A DNA stretch of 64,000 nucleotides, from positions 62,001-126,000 of the forward strand of contig JAHCAT010000012.1 of NCBI GenBank assembly GCA_019634735.1. The letters run 5' to 3'. Positions 47,609-57,933 of the stretch are shown here, one piece after another. The position numbers and the translations under genes are program-made. Under the pieces are notes generated by a model that made no database searches, had not been told where the DNA came from, and saw nothing but the letters and a program-made list of their open reading frames with translations. The stretch comes from Lysobacterales bacterium. Its GTDB lineage: Bacteria; Pseudomonadota; Gammaproteobacteria; Xanthomonadales; UBA2363. Positions within the stretch are counted from its first letter, which is position 1, and every line of letters begins with the position of its first letter.

Positions 47609-47918
47609 GGCGGCGCACCACGACAGCGAAAACCGTAGGTGTTCCTGCGCAGCGGAGAAATCGGGCTAGTGCGCGGTCGCGGGTCGGAGAATTCCGATTT
47701 CGCGCGGGCACGATTCGCGCCGAAGACGATCGGCGCGATCACGGATTGAGCAGCCAAAGGCTGGCTTGTCGCCGACGGGGCTCGTGTCGCGCTGTAGGCA
47801 GCGGCCCTCTCCCCCAGCCCCTCCCCCGCAGGCGGGGGAGGGGAGAAGTGTGGCTTTCCGGTCTGGTTACGCCGAGCGCCCCGGCCGCGCTGGCGGCCGG
47901 GGCGGAGATCGGCGGGCG
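47609..47918. other. 310-bp gap between clpA and the DUF559 gene
   Basis: Holds hairpin element copy 8 (47803-47850), about 70 bp past the clpA stop on the minus strand. I see nothing else. Confidence 0.6.
47803..47850 (-). repeat. Dispersed GC hairpin element, copy 8 (inverted)
   Basis: Same layout as copy 5 (CCCCCAGCCCC start variant). On the clpA-sense strand its stem-loop could act as a transcription end or mRNA-protecting hairpin. Confidence 0.9.
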
Positions 47919-50189
<2,271 letters not shown>

Positions 50190-50678
50190 GGGGGCTCCTT
50201 GATGCCCGTGGCCACCCCGCTGCGCCCGCTGGCGCCCCGGGCATCCGAGCCCGGCGAAGTGTTGGACCCCTTATGCGCCCGTCGCGGCGGAATTTCAATC
50301 CATGCCGGCGACTTCTGCGGTCTTCCGGCCGCGGCCATTGGGCTGCGGTGCAGGATGACCGTGACGGCGGTCGCGCCGGCGGATTGGGGAAGCCCGGCGG
50401 CGCGCTGGCGGGTGACGGTCGCGTGACGATCGGCAACGGGACCACCCATCCGCGGACTCGCCCCGGCAAGTCACGATCCGACCGAGGCCGTACCTGGGCA
50501 GGGTCGACGATGTGCCGGCAGGTGACAGGTACCCGACGATCACCATGCAGCCGGCCGTGAACGCGTGCCGGCACAACAGGCCCCAGGCATGACCGCAAAG
50601 CCGAAGTCAGGGCACAAACCCCGACACTTGCCGTTGTCGCACAACCGGAGCCAGGCCGCGAACCCCGGCATTCACCGC
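50190..50678. other. 489-bp gap between clpS and clpA
   Basis: No gene or RNA is recognised. The length suggests clpA has its own promoter here, but I could not single out a convincing -10/-35 pair in this GC-rich stretch. Confidence 0.5.
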
Positions 50679-51011
50679 TCAACCGCCGTCGCTGACCTTC
50701 TCCATGGTGCACAACAGCGGATGCTGGTGCTTGCGCGCGAACTCGTTGACCTGGGTGACCTTGGTTTCCGCCACCTCGCGGGTGAAGATCCCGCACACGC
50801 CGCGGCCGCGGGTGTGGACGTGCAGCATCACCTGGGTGGCGCGCTCGCGGTTCATCGCGAAGAACATCTGCAGCACGCTGACCACGAAGTCCATCGGCGT
50901 GAAATCGTCATTCAGCAGCAGCACCTGGTACATCGGCGGCCGCGCCACCTCGGGCGGGGCGGTCTCGACGGCGGTACCGGTGTCGTGGTCGCGGCGGGGT
51001 TCGTTGGCCAT
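50679..51011 (-). CDS. clpS: ClpS, N-degron adaptor for ClpAP
   Basis: 110 residues. A charged flexible N-terminus, then the ClpS core: [40 protein letters not shown] and [20 protein letters not shown]. The NDD pair and the hydrophobic pocket that binds N-terminal Leu, Phe, Tyr or Trp are present. It delivers N-degron substrates to ClpA, encoded 489 bp downstream. ATG at 51011 gives [10 protein letters not shown]. Confidence 0.96.
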   Translation of the reverse strand: MANEPRRDHDTGTAVETAPPEVARPPMYQVLLLNDDFTPMDFVVSVLQMFFAMNRERATQVMLHVHTRGRGVCGIFTREVAETKVTQVNEFARKHQHPLLCTMEKVSDGG

Positions 51012-51127
51012 GGGCGAATCGGGGTGGGCAGACCGCGCATTCTAGGGCCTTGGCCTTTCCGGCTTCAGGCGGGGGGCGCGGCCCGGGGAGTGTTCTGGGG
51101 GCTGGGGACCTTCTACCCAATACCTCT

Positions 51128-51339
51128 TGGCGTTTCTGGATGGTGTTCTGGGGCCTTGGGCCCCTCTCCCCAACCCTTCCTGGCGTTTCCGGATGGTGTC
51201 CTGGGGCCTGGGGCCCCTCTCCCCAACCCTTCCTGGCGTTTCCGGATGGTGTCCTGGGGCCTGGGGCCCCTCTCCCCAACCCTTCCTGGCGTTTCCGGAT
51301 GGTGTCCTGGGGCCTGGGGCCCCTCTCCCCAACCCCTCT
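51128..51339. repeat. Four tandem 53-bp units
   Basis: Units at 51128-51180, 51181-51233, 51234-51286 and 51287-51339. Units 2 and 3 are identical, and unit 4 matches them up to its last bases. The unit contains TGGCGTTTCCGGATGGTGTC and the palindromic GGGGCCTGGGGCCCC. A decayed part-unit precedes at 51091-51127. Confidence 0.95.
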
Positions 51340-51526
51340 CCCCGGGGGAGAGGTGCTTGCATCGGGCGCTGGACGCATTGCGCGCTGCGGCCTGGACGGG
51401 TGTCTCTCCCCGGGGGAGAGGGGCTTTGCATCTGGCGCTGGACGCATTGCGCGCTTTCCCCAATTCCTCTCGCCGGGGGAGAGGGGCTTGCAGCGGGCGC
51501 TGGGCGCATTGCGCGCGCTGCGGCCA
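51336..51526. repeat. Three tandem units of about 66 bp
   Basis: Copies start near 51336, 51404 and 51468. Each starts with CTCTCCCCGGGGGAGAGG (palindromic), then GCTTGCATCxGGCGCTGGAC and GCATTGCGCGC. Joined directly to the 53-bp array, whose last unit runs into it. Confidence 0.85.
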
Positions 51527-51553
51527 GGAGCAGCGGCTGCTCGCCGCGGCGCC

Positions 51554-51601
51554 GCACTTCTCCCCTCCCCCGCGAGGCGGGGGAGGGGCCGGGGGAGAGG
51601 G
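51554..51601 (+). repeat. Dispersed GC hairpin element, copy 9
   Basis: Loop variant GCGAGGC; otherwise the same element. It follows the tandem arrays and lies about 60 bp before nudJ. Confidence 0.9.
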
Positions 51602-51664
51602 TTCTCCCTGCAGAGCGAGATGCGCCACGGCCGCGCTGCCGAACGCGCCCGCCGCAGCCCGGTC

Positions 51665-52186
51665 ATGCCCCCGCCGGTAGCGATTCGGTACCATCGCCCC
51701 GTGGAAACCGCCCTGATCGCCAGCGCCCTGCGCGCCCCCGCCGCCGCCCTGCCCCGGATCACCGTCGCCACGGTGGTGCCGGACGGCGACCGCTTCCTGT
51801 TCGTGGAGGAGCGCGTGCGCGGCCGCCTGGTGGTCAACCAGCCGGCCGGTCACCTGGAGCCCGGCGAGTCGCTGATCGACGCCGCCGTGCGCGAGACCCT
51901 GGAAGAAACCGGCTGGCGCGTCGAGCCCAGCCACCTGGTCGCCGTCTACCACTGGCCCGACCCGCCCGACCGCAAGCCGGTGCTGCGCTTCACCTTCGCC
52001 GCCCGGCCGCTGGCGCACGAGCCGGACCGGCCGCTGGACGCCGGCATCGTCCGCGCCCTGTGGCTGCGCCCCGACGAGCTGGCCACCGGCCACGCCCTGC
52101 GCAGCCCCCTGGTGCAGCGCAGCCTGGACGATCACCTGGCCGGCCAGCGCGCACCGCTGTCCCTGCTGGCCTGCGTGGGCGGCTGA
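51665..52186 (+). CDS. nudJ: NudJ-type Nudix phosphatase
   Basis: 173 residues. The complete Nudix box is [20 protein letters not shown] followed by TGW, preceded by [11 protein letters not shown], the wording of E. coli NudJ (YmfB), which dephosphorylates HMP-PP and nucleoside di- and triphosphates. It is followed 1 bp later by mnmA and then hflD, the same order as in E. coli. The start is uncertain: ATG at 51665 or GTG at 51701. The family usually begins just before the ITVATVV strand, so the N-terminus may be shorter. Confidence 0.92.
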   Translation: MPPPVAIRYHRPVETALIASALRAPAAALPRITVATVVPDGDRFLFVEERVRGRLVVNQPAGHLEPGESLIDAAVRETLEETGWRVEPSHLVAVYHWPDPPDRKPVLRFTFAARPLAHEPDRPLDAGIVRALWLRPDELATGHALRSPLVQRSLDDHLAGQRAPLSLLACVGG

Positions 52187-52187
52187 G

Positions 52188-53309
52188 ATGGCGGCGCGCG
52201 ACGGCCTGGTGATGGTGGGCGTGTCCGGGGGCGTGGACTCCTCGGTGGCCGCCCTGCGCCTGGTGCGCGACGGCCGCCGCGTCGCCGGCCTGTTCATGAA
52301 GAACTGGGAAGAGGACGACGCCAGCGGCACCTGCCCGGCCGAGGCCGACGCCGCCGACGCCGCCGCCGTCTGCGCCGCCCTGGGCATCGACCTGCACACC
52401 CGCAACTTCGCCGCCGAGTACTGGGACGGCGTGTTCGAGCACTTCCTGGCCGAACACCGCGCCGGCCGCACGCCCAACCCGGACGTGCTGTGCAACCGCG
52501 AGATCAAGTTCCGCACCTTCCTGGAGCACGCCCAGGACCTGGGCGCCGACACCATCGCCACCGGCCACTACGCGCGCACCGGCCGCGGCCCGGACGGCGA
52601 CTGGCGCCTGCTGCGCGCCGCCGACACGGCCAAGGACCAGACCTATTTCCTGCACGCCCTGGGCCAGGCGCAACTGGCCGCCACCGAGTTTCCGCTGGGC
52701 GAGCTCGAAAAGCCCCAGGTGCGCGCCCTGGCCCGCGAGGCCGGCCTGGCCACCGCCGCCAAGAAGGACTCCACCGGCATCTGCTTCATTGGCGAACGCG
52801 ACTTCCGCGGTTTCCTGGCGCGCTTCGTGCCGCCGCAGCCCGGCCAGATCCGCAGCGTCGACGGCGTCGTCCTGGGCGATCACCCGGGCGTGCACTTCTT
52901 CACCCTGGGCCAGCGCCAGGGCCTGGGCGTCGGCGGCCGCGCCGGCGGCAGCGGCGCGCCCTGGTTCGTGGTCGGCAAGGACAGCGACCGGCAGATCCTG
53001 TGGGTGGACCAGGGCGACAGCCCCCTGCTGTACAGCCACACCCTGAGCGCCAGCCAGGCGAGCTGGGTGGCCGGCGCCGCGCCCGCCGCGGCGTTTGCCT
53101 GCACCGCCCGCACCCGCTACCGCCAGGCCGACCAGGCCTGCCAGGTGCAGGTCCACGGCGACGGCACCCTCGGCGTGCGCTTCGAGCAGCCGCAGCGCGC
53201 CGTCACCCCCGGCCAGTCCGTGGTGTTCTACCAGGGCGAGGTCTGCCTGGGCGGCGCCGTGATCGAGGCCACCGACGCCGCCTACGGCGGCCTGGCGCAG
53301 GCGGCATGA
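52188..53309 (+). CDS. mnmA: tRNA-specific 2-thiouridylase MnmA
   Basis: 373 residues. It thiolates U34 of Lys, Glu and Gln tRNAs. PP-loop [11 protein letters not shown] near the N-terminus; catalytic cysteines C102 in [12 protein letters not shown] and C199 in [13 protein letters not shown], at the same positions as in E. coli. Also present are [16 protein letters not shown] and [11 protein letters not shown]. The C-terminal half carries the adaptor and beta-barrel domains. Start ATG at 52188 lies 1 bp after the nudJ stop; the stop overlaps hflD (ATGA), giving a tightly coupled operon. Confidence 0.97.
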   Translation: MAARDGLVMVGVSGGVDSSVAALRLVRDGRRVAGLFMKNWEEDDASGTCPAEADAADAAAVCAALGIDLHTRNFAAEYWDGVFEHFLAEHRAGRTPNPDVLCNREIKFRTFLEHAQDLGADTIATGHYARTGRGPDGDWRLLRAADTAKDQTYFLHALGQAQLAATEFPLGELEKPQVRALAREAGLATAAKKDSTGICFIGERDFRGFLARFVPPQPGQIRSVDGVVLGDHPGVHFFTLGQRQGLGVGGRAGGSGAPWFVVGKDSDRQILWVDQGDSPLLYSHTLSASQASWVAGAAPAAAFACTARTRYRQADQACQVQVHGDGTLGVRFEQPQRAVTPGQSVVFYQGEVCLGGAVIEATDAAYGGLAQAA

Positions 53310-53941
53310 GCGCGCTCGACCGCAGCGAAGCCCAGGTGCTGGCCCTGGCCGGCCTGGTGCAGGCCGTGCACCTGGCCCTGTCGGTGGCCCGCGAGGGCCG
53401 CTGCGACCCCGCCGCCCAGGCCGCCAGCCTGGCCAGCGTGCTGCGCCTTTCCGCCGACAGCCCGGACGCCATCTACGGCGGCCTGGCCGGCGTGCGCACC
53501 GGCCTGCGCGTGCTGATCGCCCAGATCCGCGGCGAACAGCGCGACCCCGAGCTGGTCCGCGTCGCCGCCACCGTGGTCAACCTGGAACGCCGCTACAGCC
53601 GCGAGCCGCGCATGCAGCAGGACCTGCGCCAGCGCCTGGAAGCCGCCGCCGAACGCATCGCCATCGACCAGGCCGACAGCCCCGAGGCCATCGAGACCCT
53701 GGCCGGCGCCTACCTGGCCACCCTGTCCACCCTCACCCCGCGCATCCGCGTGCCCGGCAACCCGCTGGTGCTGAAGGAAGCCGCCAACGTCGAGCGCATC
53801 CGCGCCAACCTGCTGGCCGCCCTGCGCAGCGCCGCCCTGTGGCGCCAGCTCGGCGGCCGCGGCTGGCAGATGCTGCTGCAGCGGCGAAGGATCGTCGAGA
53901 CCGCGCAGCGCCTGCTGGGCAGGAGCCTGGCGGCGGTGTAG
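53306..53941 (+). CDS. hflD: HflD-family lysogenisation regulator homologue
   Basis: 211 residues, all-helical HflD family. Motifs: [52 protein letters not shown] and [20 protein letters not shown] with the conserved RIRVxGNP and [20 protein letters not shown]. In E. coli HflD binds phage lambda CII and is membrane-associated; its cell role is unclear. The position after mnmA is conserved across gammaproteobacteria. A short GGGAG-GCG-CTCCC hairpin lies about 35 bp after the stop. Confidence 0.94.
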   Translation: MSALDRSEAQVLALAGLVQAVHLALSVAREGRCDPAAQAASLASVLRLSADSPDAIYGGLAGVRTGLRVLIAQIRGEQRDPELVRVAATVVNLERRYSREPRMQQDLRQRLEAAAERIAIDQADSPEAIETLAGAYLATLSTLTPRIRVPGNPLVLKEAANVERIRANLLAALRSAALWRQLGGRGWQMLLQRRRIVETAQRLLGRSLAAV

Positions 53942-54029
53942 CAAGTCCTGTGCGGACCCTTGCTGCCTTTAGGGAACGGGAGGCGCTCCCTTCTCCTCGG
54001 CGCATCACCCAAAGCGATGGAGAATGTAA

Positions 54030-55754
54030 GTGGCAAAGGCGGAAGCAACGGTTGACGAACTGGTGAATATGATTGAACGCGGGAGTTTGCGGTTGCCCGA
54101 GATGCAGCGTGGCTACGTATGGCGCTCGCCCAGAGTCCGCGACTTGATGGACTCTCTATATCGAGGCTATCCGTCTGGCGCAATTCTACTTTGGCAGACT
54201 CACGAGGCTGTACCGTTGCAGGATTTTGCAGTTTCGCAGCAACCCAATCCCTACCAGTCAACTCAGTTGCTTCTCGATGGCCAGCAACGCTTGACTTCTC
54301 TTTCGGCCGTAGTGCGTGGGGCCCCTGTCCAAGTTCGCGGCCGTCAAAAGCCTATTGAGTTGCTCTTCAATCTAGAACATCCCGAGCAGCTGGCGTTCGT
54401 TACAGAAGTAAATGAAGACTCGGATGTCGATGAAGACGGCAGCACGGATGAGGGCGACAACGTCGACTCTTCTGAAGACGAGCTGATGGCTCGTTTCAAT
54501 AAAATGACCTTTGTCGTTGCGACAAAAAAGCTTGAGCAATTGCCTCAATGGGTCAAGGTTTCAGACGTATTTAGGAATTCCAGCGACAAAGAGTTCTTGA
54601 AGAAGGCGGGTATCACCAGTATGGATGACCCGCGAATGGAGAAGTACAGTCAGAGACTCGCCCGATTGCGAGATATCAGAAAGTACGTGTATCGCATGGA
54701 CGTTCTGGAAAGCTCGCTCAGTTACGACGAGGTCACCGAGATTTTCGTTAGGGTAAATTCTCTGGGCGCCAAGCTGAGGAGCTCTGACCTCGCCCTTGCG
54801 CAGATTACCGCAAAATGGCGCAACTCACTTTCAATGTTTCAATCCTACCGAACTGAATGTGCAAACCTTGGGTTTGCACTTGATTTGGGCATCTTCCTCA
54901 AGAACATGGTTGCCTTCGCGACGGGGCAGTCACGTTTTCTAACTGTCGGAAACTTGAGTATTGATGTACTCCAGTCAGCGTGGATGGAAAGCCGAAAAGG
55001 CATGGATTTCGCCCTCAACTTCATGCGCAGCAACGTTGGGGTTGCGAGTCCGACTTTGCTGTCCTCCCCGTTCATTCTCATCACCTTGGCATACTTCGGA
55101 CATAAGCGTGATTACCATTTGTCTCCGAAGGAAGCGGAAGAGTTACGGTTTTGGACACTGGTCGCAAATGCAAAGGGCCGCTATTCGCGCGGCTCAAGCG
55201 AAACCCTCTTGGACCAAGACCTCGCCTCGCTTCGGCAGGGCGGCGGTACGGCAGGATTGGTAGATAGATTGCGACTTCAGGTCGGTCGGCTCGACATCGC
55301 ACCGGAAGAGCTTGAAGGACGCAATCAACGTAGCGCACTTTTCAAGACCATGTTCTTGGCGTTCTCTGATGCTGGCGCCAGGGATTGGAGATCAAACCTC
55401 CGAATATCTCTTGACCACAGGGGCGCACACCATCGACTCCAGTTTCATCACATTTTCCCCAAAGCGATACTAAGGTCGGCCAACCGCCCAGCACGGGCCG
55501 CAGACGATATTTCAAACCTATCCTTCATTTCCGGCAGGACCAATCGCCAAATTAGCGACAAGGCCCCTGACACCTACCTTCATGCCTTTATAGAAAAGAA
55601 TGGAAAGAGCGCTTTCGACGCGCAGTGCATACCCATTGAGGCCGAACTCCTTTCGGTCGACTCATACGACGACTTTCTGCGCGAACGCAGAGCGCGCATC
55701 GCTCTGCGTTTGAATGAGTTCCTGCGCGTCGGCGTCAAACCTGTTGAGACCTAA
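54030..55754 (+). CDS. DUF262 / HNH-type nuclease protein, probable phage-defence gene
   Basis: 574 residues. The N-terminal DUF262 domain has LPEMQRGYVWRSPRVRDLMD, the nucleotide-binding-type DGQQRLTS motif (83-90) and FVRVNSLGAKLRSSDLALAQ (239-258). An acidic stretch lies at 128-152. The C-terminal domain resembles the DUF1524/HNH nucleases of GmrSD-like proteins: QFHHIFPKAIL with H473/H474, NLSFISGRTN and DKAP. Such proteins restrict modified or foreign DNA. GTG at 54030 with GGAG upstream is the start. Base composition is clearly less GC-rich than the mnmA operon before it, pointing to horizontal gain. It appears as a single-gene unit with its own terminator. Confidence 0.82.
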   Translation: MAKAEATVDELVNMIERGSLRLPEMQRGYVWRSPRVRDLMDSLYRGYPSGAILLWQTHEAVPLQDFAVSQQPNPYQSTQLLLDGQQRLTSLSAVVRGAPVQVRGRQKPIELLFNLEHPEQLAFVTEVNEDSDVDEDGSTDEGDNVDSSEDELMARFNKMTFVVATKKLEQLPQWVKVSDVFRNSSDKEFLKKAGITSMDDPRMEKYSQRLARLRDIRKYVYRMDVLESSLSYDEVTEIFVRVNSLGAKLRSSDLALAQITAKWRNSLSMFQSYRTECANLGFALDLGIFLKNMVAFATGQSRFLTVGNLSIDVLQSAWMESRKGMDFALNFMRSNVGVASPTLLSSPFILITLAYFGHKRDYHLSPKEAEELRFWTLVANAKGRYSRGSSETLLDQDLASLRQGGGTAGLVDRLRLQVGRLDIAPEELEGRNQRSALFKTMFLAFSDAGARDWRSNLRISLDHRGAHHRLQFHHIFPKAILRSANRPARAADDISNLSFISGRTNRQISDKAPDTYLHAFIEKNGKSAFDAQCIPIEAELLSVDSYDDFLRERRARIALRLNEFLRVGVKPVET

Positions 55755-56135
55755 GTTCGAACGGTCGGCTGCGTGCACCCGTTTGCCCAGGCGCCGGAAG
55801 CAGCCGGGTCGTCGCACGTGTCGCCTTCATCGACATATCGCCGGGATGTGTCGATTTTTCGCGTCCGGATCGACACGTCAGGCGTTCCTGTCGATTCCGT
55901 CGAACGATCGGGGGCCGGCTCCTGGCGGCGATCTCCTCGCCAACGCCCCCCTGACTGGCGAAACAGCCAGGCGGGGTCGCAGACCGGGCATTGGTGAGGG
56001 GGTGCGCGGCGCGTTCGCGGGCAGCACCGTGCCTGGAGCATCCGGTCCCCGCGCACCGAACCCGGCCAGCCCGGCTTCGTACGCCCTCCGCATCGCCGGG
56101 CAGCGCGCAACGCGGCACCGCAAGGGCAGGGAACC
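55755..56135. other. 381-bp gap between the DUF262 and hipA genes
   Basis: Contains the intrinsic terminator at 55829-55859. No gene is supported in the rest; frames through it lack family features. The two neighbouring genes converge on this gap. Confidence 0.6.
55829..55859 (+). terminator. Intrinsic terminator of the DUF262 gene
   Basis: ATCGACATATC and GATGTGTCGAT form an 11-bp stem (one G-T wobble) with a 5-base loop, followed directly by TTTT, about 75 bp past the stop codon. It is the best Rho-independent terminator seen in the window. Confidence 0.8.
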
Positions 56136-57404
56136 TCAGGTCGCCGGGTAGCCCTGCAAGGCGAATGGATTGAGGAACTGCCGCCCCCACAGCGCGTTGC
56201 GCTCCGCCGCCCCCAGGCCGGCCTCGTCGCAGACCGCCCGCCAGTGGACATGGATCTGCTGCAGTTGCGCGTCGATGAGCCCGCGCGCCTGCGCCGTCGA
56301 CAACTGGAAACGTGCCGCCGCCGCCTCGCACAGGTCCAGGCGGCTGAAGCGCTGCTCGCCCAGGATCTTCATGGCCTGGGTGGCCTCCTGCCCGGTGCGC
56401 GCCTGCGGACAGATGTCGTAGGCGGGCGTGAGCGAGAGGCGGGCGCCATCCCAGAACGCGGCATGGTTGCGCACGTGGTCGTCGGTGTTGCCGCACAGGA
56501 TGTTGAACACCAGCCGGCCGAACAGTTCGCGCAGGCTTTCGCGCGGCTGCTCGAAGCGGTGGCGCACGATCTCGGCCAGGTCCTCGTAGCTGGCGTAGGC
56601 GGCCAGCATCTCGTCCAGCGCCAGCAGGGTCAGCGCCGACACCATGCCCCGGCGCCGCCAGCGGCCGTCAGCGTGGCGGACCCGGTCGAAGCGCTCGACC
56701 AGCAGGACTTCCTTGCCGGCGGCCTGCACCAGCCGCACCGGCGCGACCTCGAGCCCGGCCAGCGCGGCCAGGCGCATGGCCACGAACTCCAGCTTCACCA
56801 TCGGCTGCACGTCGCCGCTGCTGGAGAACTTGGCGATCCAGCGGCGGCCTTCCCCCGCCAGCGTGGCCTTGGGCCGCGCGCCACCGATCGAGGTGCCGTG
56901 CTGCAAGGCCAGGGCCAGGGCCGGCGGCAGCGGCTCGCCACGCTCGACGCGCGCCGCGCTGTCCAGCAGCGCCTCCAGCGACGAACCCTCGTCCTCGCGC
57001 GGCACGTACTCCGTGGCCGAGGCCTGGAAATCCAGCGCGCCGATCCGGTCGGATCCCGACGCGAGCAGGTAGCCCAGCTCGTCCAGCACGGCGGTATCCG
57101 CGTCGCGCCCGGCGCGACCCAGCAGGCGGTTGAGGATGACCCGGCGTCCCCAGGCATCCGGCGCCGCATCGCGCAGGCAGCCGGGCATGGCCAGGCCGCC
57201 GGCCAGCGGCAGCAGTCCGGCCTGCAATGGCAGTTCGGGCAGGTAGAGCGGCACGCGGTCCGCACGCTCCAGCCAGCTTCGGCCATAGTTGAACTGCAGG
57301 CCGAGGCCGGTGGCGGACAGGCGCCCGGCCACCACGGGGTCCGGGCGGTCCGGCAGCCAGGTCCACACGTAGGCCTCGCGCGGCGTGTCGCGCTCAGAAG
57401 TCAT
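56136..57404 (-). CDS. hipA: HipA-type serine/threonine kinase toxin
   Basis: 422 residues. Family layout: N-terminal subdomain with GCLRDAAPDAWGRRVI, glycine-rich/P-loop segment HGTSIGGARPKATL, lysine in RWIAKF, then VERFDR. The catalytic loop is NILCGNTDDHVRNH with D309, and the metal-binding Asp is D330 in LTPAYDICP. All key residues of E. coli HipA are present. HipA phosphorylates glutamyl-tRNA synthetase in E. coli, giving growth arrest and persistence; other HipA types hit other synthetases. It overlaps hipB by 11 bp (57394-57404), toxin downstream of antitoxin. Confidence 0.92.
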   Translation of the reverse strand: MTSERDTPREAYVWTWLPDRPDPVVAGRLSATGLGLQFNYGRSWLERADRVPLYLPELPLQAGLLPLAGGLAMPGCLRDAAPDAWGRRVILNRLLGRAGRDADTAVLDELGYLLASGSDRIGALDFQASATEYVPREDEGSSLEALLDSAARVERGEPLPPALALALQHGTSIGGARPKATLAGEGRRWIAKFSSSGDVQPMVKLEFVAMRLAALAGLEVAPVRLVQAAGKEVLLVERFDRVRHADGRWRRRGMVSALTLLALDEMLAAYASYEDLAEIVRHRFEQPRESLRELFGRLVFNILCGNTDDHVRNHAAFWDGARLSLTPAYDICPQARTGQEATQAMKILGEQRFSRLDLCEAAAARFQLSTAQARGLIDAQLQQIHVHWRAVCDEAGLGAAERNALWGRQFLNPFALQGYPAT

Positions 57405-57735
57405 CCTTCACCTCGCCGCGCCCGGCATGCACGGCCCTGGGCAGCAGGACCAGCCGAGCCTGGACCTCACGGCCGCGCTGCCGCAGCGCGTCCAGGCCGG
57501 GTTCGAACAGCGGCACGTCCAGGATGGCGGCCAGTTCGAACACCACGCCGATCCCGCAGCGCGGGTCGCCCTTCTCGATGCGGTACAGCAGGTCGCGCGA
57601 GATGCCGGCGCGCTCGGCCAGCGCCTGTACCCCGAGCCCCTTCTCGATGCGTGCGGCGCGCAGCAAGTCACCCAGCAGGCGCAAGGCCTGCAGGCTGTAA
57701 CGGGAATAGCTGCGGACTGGAGGGGAACGGGCCAT
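57394..57735 (-). CDS. hipB: HipB-type antitoxin (Xre-family regulator)
   Basis: 113 residues. Helix-turn-helix of the Cro/CI type: LGDLLRAARIEKGLGVQALA, ERAGISRDLLYRIEKGDPRC, then the oligomer helix IGVVFELAAILDVPLFEP. HipB binds HipA and represses the operon by binding palindromic operators. Here a perfect 12-bp inverted repeat sits 20 bp upstream of the ATG (57735). The C-terminal tail (ALRQRGREVQ to VKDDF) is charged and may be the protease-sensitive end. Confidence 0.9.
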   Translation of the reverse strand: MARSPPVRSYSRYSLQALRLLGDLLRAARIEKGLGVQALAERAGISRDLLYRIEKGDPRCGIGVVFELAAILDVPLFEPGLDALRQRGREVQARLVLLPRAVHAGRGEVKDDF

Positions 57736-57754
57736 GCCGAGAGACTAGTCCTAC

Positions 57755-57796
57755 GCATAAGTCATATCAAGCGTTATGACTTATGCATAAGCCGTA
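57755..57796 (-). promoter_or_regulatory. hipBA operator and promoter region
   Basis: GCATAAGTCATA (57755-57766) and TATGACTTATGC (57775-57786) form a perfect 12-bp inverted repeat with an 8-bp spacer. A third, imperfect half-site GCATAAGCCGTA (57785-57796) overlaps the second by two bases. This AT-rich block stands out from the GC-rich surroundings and lies 20 bp before the hipB start, as expected for autoregulation by HipB. Confidence 0.85.
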
Positions 57797-57933
57797 TCCA
57801 CCCCATGTCCAGGCCCCGTCAAGGGAAGAACCGAACTGGGTCCTACCCCCGCTCCACGCCACGCCGCCTAACCGTGGCCCCCGTCGATGCCGTTCGACGA
57901 TTCCAGACCCATCGCCCCGCCGGAACCCCCGCC

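Larger units (their letters stand above)
51012..51664. other. 653-bp repeat region between clpS and nudJ
   Basis: No gene is supported. It contains a 53-bp tandem array (51128-51339), a roughly 66-bp tandem array (51336-51526) and hairpin element copy 9 (51554-51601). The promoter regions of the divergent clpS and nudJ genes must lie at its edges. Confidence 0.7.

Noticed and set aside
50190..50678. tRNA or small RNA gene between clpS and clpA
   Set aside because: No TPsiC-like GTTCGA box or cloverleaf pairing was found; the gap is only long and GC-rich.
51041..51557. Repeat protein encoded by the 53-bp array on the minus strand
   Set aside because: 53 is not a multiple of three, so each unit changes frame; a translated repeat would use a multiple of three.
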